From assembly GCA_029203145.1 (NCBI GenBank), contig CP119309.1, positions 312,501 to 376,500 of the forward strand: DNA of 64,000 bases, read 5' to 3'. Within the stretch, counting starts at the first letter, position 1; each line of letters opens with the position of its first letter. This stretch comes from Candidatus Brevundimonas phytovorans (GTDB lineage Bacteria > Pseudomonadota > Alphaproteobacteria > Caulobacterales > Caulobacteraceae). The notes beneath the pieces are model-generated. The model was given only the letters and a program-made list of their open reading frames with translations, was not told the origin of the DNA and made no database searches. The translations under genes and the position numbers were made by a program. This document shows positions 62,077 through 64,000 of this stretch, piece by piece.

Positions 62077-63525
62077 ATGAGCGACGCCGGGGCGACTGAG
62101 GCGCCCGCCCAGCCTGAAAAGAAGGAATGGGGCCGCTGGTTCGGGCGGCCTGGCCGGTCGCTGACGCGACGGCTGATCTGGCTCGCCTCGGCCTGGATTC
62201 TGGTGGCCCTGGTGGTGACGGGCGTGGTGCTGACCTCGGTGTTCCAGGAATCGGCGCTGCGGCGGCTGGGCAATATGCTGGGCGACACCATCGACGAGGC
62301 GGTGGTCGCCGCCAGCATCACCCCCGAGGGGGAGGTCTTTGTCGGTGAAATCCGCGACGCGCGGACCGAACGCCTGCTGTCCGGCAAGTACTGGATGGTG
62401 GCTGAGCCGACGACGGACGGGCGTCTGCAGATTCTGGCGCGCTCGGCCTCGCTGGGGCAGGCTGATCTGGAGTATGCGCCGGATCTGGGCGCGCGGTTGC
62501 AGGCCGCCTTCGGCCAGACCATCAGCTACAACGCCGAGGACGGCCCCAAGGGCGAGCCTCTGCGCATCGCCGCCAGCATGAAGCAGTTGCCGGGGCGGAC
62601 CGCGCCGGTGGTCTTCTTCGCCGGGGTGGACCGCTCCGACATCGACGCCGACACGCGCCAGTTCGCCACCGTGACCTGGGTGGCCATGCTGCTGCTGGGG
62701 GCAGGGCTGGTCTCGGCGGTCTTCATTCAGGTGCGGGTCGGCCTGCGTCCCCTGTTCGATCTGCGCGACGAGATTTCGGACGTGCGCAAGGGAAGATCGC
62801 ACAGGGTCGAGGGCGTCTATCCGCTGGAAATCCAGCCCCTGGCCGAACAGGTCAACCGGCTGCTGACCCACAATCAGGAGACGGTGGAGCGTCAGCGCAC
62901 CCACGTCGGCAACCTGGCCCATGCGCTGAAGACGCCGCTGGCGGTCATGCTGGCCGAGGCGGGGGCCAGCGAGGGCGTCCTGCCCGACATGGTGCGCAAG
63001 CAGACGCGGGTGATGCAGGATCAGGTGGATCACCACCTGCGCCGCGCCCGCGCCGCCGCCCGCGCCGCCCACGGTCTGGGCGAGCGGACCCCGGTGGGCG
63101 AGGTGCTGGACGAACTGGCCGTCATGCTGGAGCGGGTGTTCGAAACCAAGGGGGTCGAGATCGACTGGCGCGCGCCCGACGACCTGGCCTTCCTGGGCGA
63201 GCGTCAGGACCTGCAGGAAATTCTGGGCAACCTGATAGAGAACGCCGCCAAGTGGTGCCGGCGCCGGGTGCGGATTTCGGCCGGCGCCTCGCTGCCCGGC
63301 CAGATGGTGGTGGTGGTCGAGGACGACGGCCCCGGCCTGCCCGCCGACCAGCGCGACGCCGCCCTGAAACGCGGCGCCCGCATGGACGAGAACACGCCGG
63401 GCACGGGCCTGGGCCTGTCCATCGTCGAGGACCTGACGCGGGCTTACGGGGGCCGGGTCACGCTGGCCGACAGCGACATGGGCGGGCTGAAGGTGCTGCT
63501 GGAGCTGCCGGCGGCGGAGGGGTGA
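62077..63525 (+). CDS. Sensor histidine kinase (PhoQ-like)
   Basis: 482 residues. Two membrane spans (about 38-60 and 195-215) flank a periplasmic sensor domain. The kinase core has the H-box HVGNLAHALKTPLAVMLAEA, N-box LIENAAKW, G1 VVEDDGPGLP and G2 GTGLGLSIVEDL. The NLAHALKTPL form is typical of PhoQ-related kinases. Partner of the preceding regulator; the signal is unknown. Confidence 0.94.
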   Translation: MSDAGATEAPAQPEKKEWGRWFGRPGRSLTRRLIWLASAWILVALVVTGVVLTSVFQESALRRLGNMLGDTIDEAVVAASITPEGEVFVGEIRDARTERLLSGKYWMVAEPTTDGRLQILARSASLGQADLEYAPDLGARLQAAFGQTISYNAEDGPKGEPLRIAASMKQLPGRTAPVVFFAGVDRSDIDADTRQFATVTWVAMLLLGAGLVSAVFIQVRVGLRPLFDLRDEISDVRKGRSHRVEGVYPLEIQPLAEQVNRLLTHNQETVERQRTHVGNLAHALKTPLAVMLAEAGASEGVLPDMVRKQTRVMQDQVDHHLRRARAAARAAHGLGERTPVGEVLDELAVMLERVFETKGVEIDWRAPDDLAFLGERQDLQEILGNLIENAAKWCRRRVRISAGASLPGQMVVVVEDDGPGLPADQRDAALKRGARMDENTPGTGLGLSIVEDLTRAYGGRVTLADSDMGGLKVLLELPAAEG

Positions 63526-63529
63526 AGGG

Positions 63530-63550
63530 AGGCGGGATAAACGCCCGCCT
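63530..63550 (+). terminator. Possible weak terminator after the kinase gene
   Basis: A 7-bp stem AGGCGGG / CCCGCCT with a 7-nt loop, five nt past the stop. No T run follows, so it is a weak call. Confidence 0.35.
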
Positions 63551-63555
63551 ACACG

Positions 63556-63561
63556 TTGACA
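63556..63561 (+). promoter_or_regulatory. TTGACA -35 hexamer upstream of the LemA-like gene
   Basis: A consensus TTGACA lies 49 nt before the ATG at 63610. No convincing -10 element is visible at the expected distance, so this is tentative. Confidence 0.25.
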
Positions 63562-63609
63562 AAAAGGCTCCCAGGCCAGAGGAAACATCGTCTTTTCAAG
63601 GGGGTTTCC

Positions 63610-64000
63610 ATGGGCAATGAACTCGACGAAGTCACGGGTCCGGTCAATCGGGCGGGGCGCGACATCAATGTCATCGAGAAGCAGATTCCGGTGACGATCG
63701 GGGCGGGCTCCCTGATCTTCGAGATCGCCCTGTGGGGCGCCGTTCCCGCGATCGCCCTGGCCGGCGTCGCCCTGGGGCTGGTTCCGTTGCAGCAGGGGCT
63801 CGTCGCGGCGGCGCTGGGCGTCCTGCCCGGCCTGATCTTCCTGTTCATGAAGATCAACGCCCTGGCCTATCTGCGCAAGCTGCAGCAGAAGATTCAGGCC
63901 GACGCCTCTCAGATCGACAACTATCTGGAGCAGCGGGTCATCATCCTGAACAACGTCGTCGGTCTGCTGAACAAGGCGGTCGATCTGGACAAGGACGTGA
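63610..64000 (+). CDS. LemA-like membrane protein, N-terminal part (cut by window edge)
   Basis: 130 residues to the window end. A soluble lead (NELDEVTGPVNRAGRDINVIEKQIPV), two hydrophobic segments (SLIFEIALWGAVPAIALAGVALGLV and AALGVLPGLIFLFMKI), then the LemA-type helical start (AYLRKLQQKIQADASQIDNY, then LEQRVIILNNVVGLLNKAVDLDKDV). GGGGG precedes the ATG. The family call is moderately sure because the conserved middle is outside the window. Confidence 0.7.
   Translation, partial: MGNELDEVTGPVNRAGRDINVIEKQIPVTIGAGSLIFEIALWGAVPAIALAGVALGLVPLQQGLVAAALGVLPGLIFLFMKINALAYLRKLQQKIQADASQIDNYLEQRVIILNNVVGLLNKAVDLDKDV

Overview
The window is a contiguous piece of a GC-rich alphaproteobacterial chromosome. 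The order Caulobacterales, and probably a Brevundimonas-like genus, is inferred from several things: the style of TonB-dependent receptor, the very high GC at third codon positions, the many Ala/Pro-rich envelope proteins, a motA with no motB beside it, and the layout of the Tol-Pal cluster. No rRNA, tRNA, CRISPR array, transposase or integrase was seen. Most of the sequence is ordinary core genome. The accessory signal is one AT-rich gene and several families of palindromic repeats.

Layout. 1-12.8 kb: the 5' end of uvrB; a large TonB-dependent receptor with its own terminator; a two-gene RND efflux operon; a DUF6491-type lipoprotein; mnmC; two Ala-rich mini-lipoproteins; motA. 12.8-23.8 kb: a FATP-type acyl-CoA synthetase, a PQQ-type sugar dehydrogenase with a lipocalin, an ABC-2 exporter, two Ala/Pro-rich single-span membrane proteins, a secreted RNase T2, a DsbA-family oxidoreductase, and a gene with a terminase-like helix-turn-helix. 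24.0-25.9 kb: a TIGR04141/DUF6119 'sporadically distributed' gene whose base composition is clearly foreign. 26-34.4 kb: thiC under a TPP riboswitch, a GNAT acetyltransferase, a possible small RNA, a racemase, a nucleoside hydrolase-ribokinase pair, an alcohol dehydrogenase and a thioesterase.

34.4-42.5 kb: yebC and ruvCAB, separated by a block holding a TonB-like protein, two tandem MgtC proteins and a MarR-MFS module with two palindromic operators. 42.7-50.6 kb: the Tol-Pal system (ybgC, tolQ, tolR, tolA, tolB, pal, cpoB) with a DUF3667 gene inserted, leading into tilS and ftsH. 54-64 kb: an acyltransferase behind a TetR-like operator, a membrane protein with its winged-helix regulator, rnk, folP-sugE-thiD, a nucleotidyltransferase, and a PepSY-like/response regulator/histidine kinase operon. 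The window ends inside a LemA-like gene.

The most unusual features are repeats. At least eleven palindromic elements (28 to about 180 bp, two related sequence families) each begin 1-16 nt after a stop codon and occupy most gene junctions of the ruv-tol region. One of them appears to supply the Shine-Dalgarno sequence of ruvA. A different palindromic element sits in frame inside tilS and adds about 40 residues. tilS also seems to start at a CTG that overlaps the cpoB stop codon.
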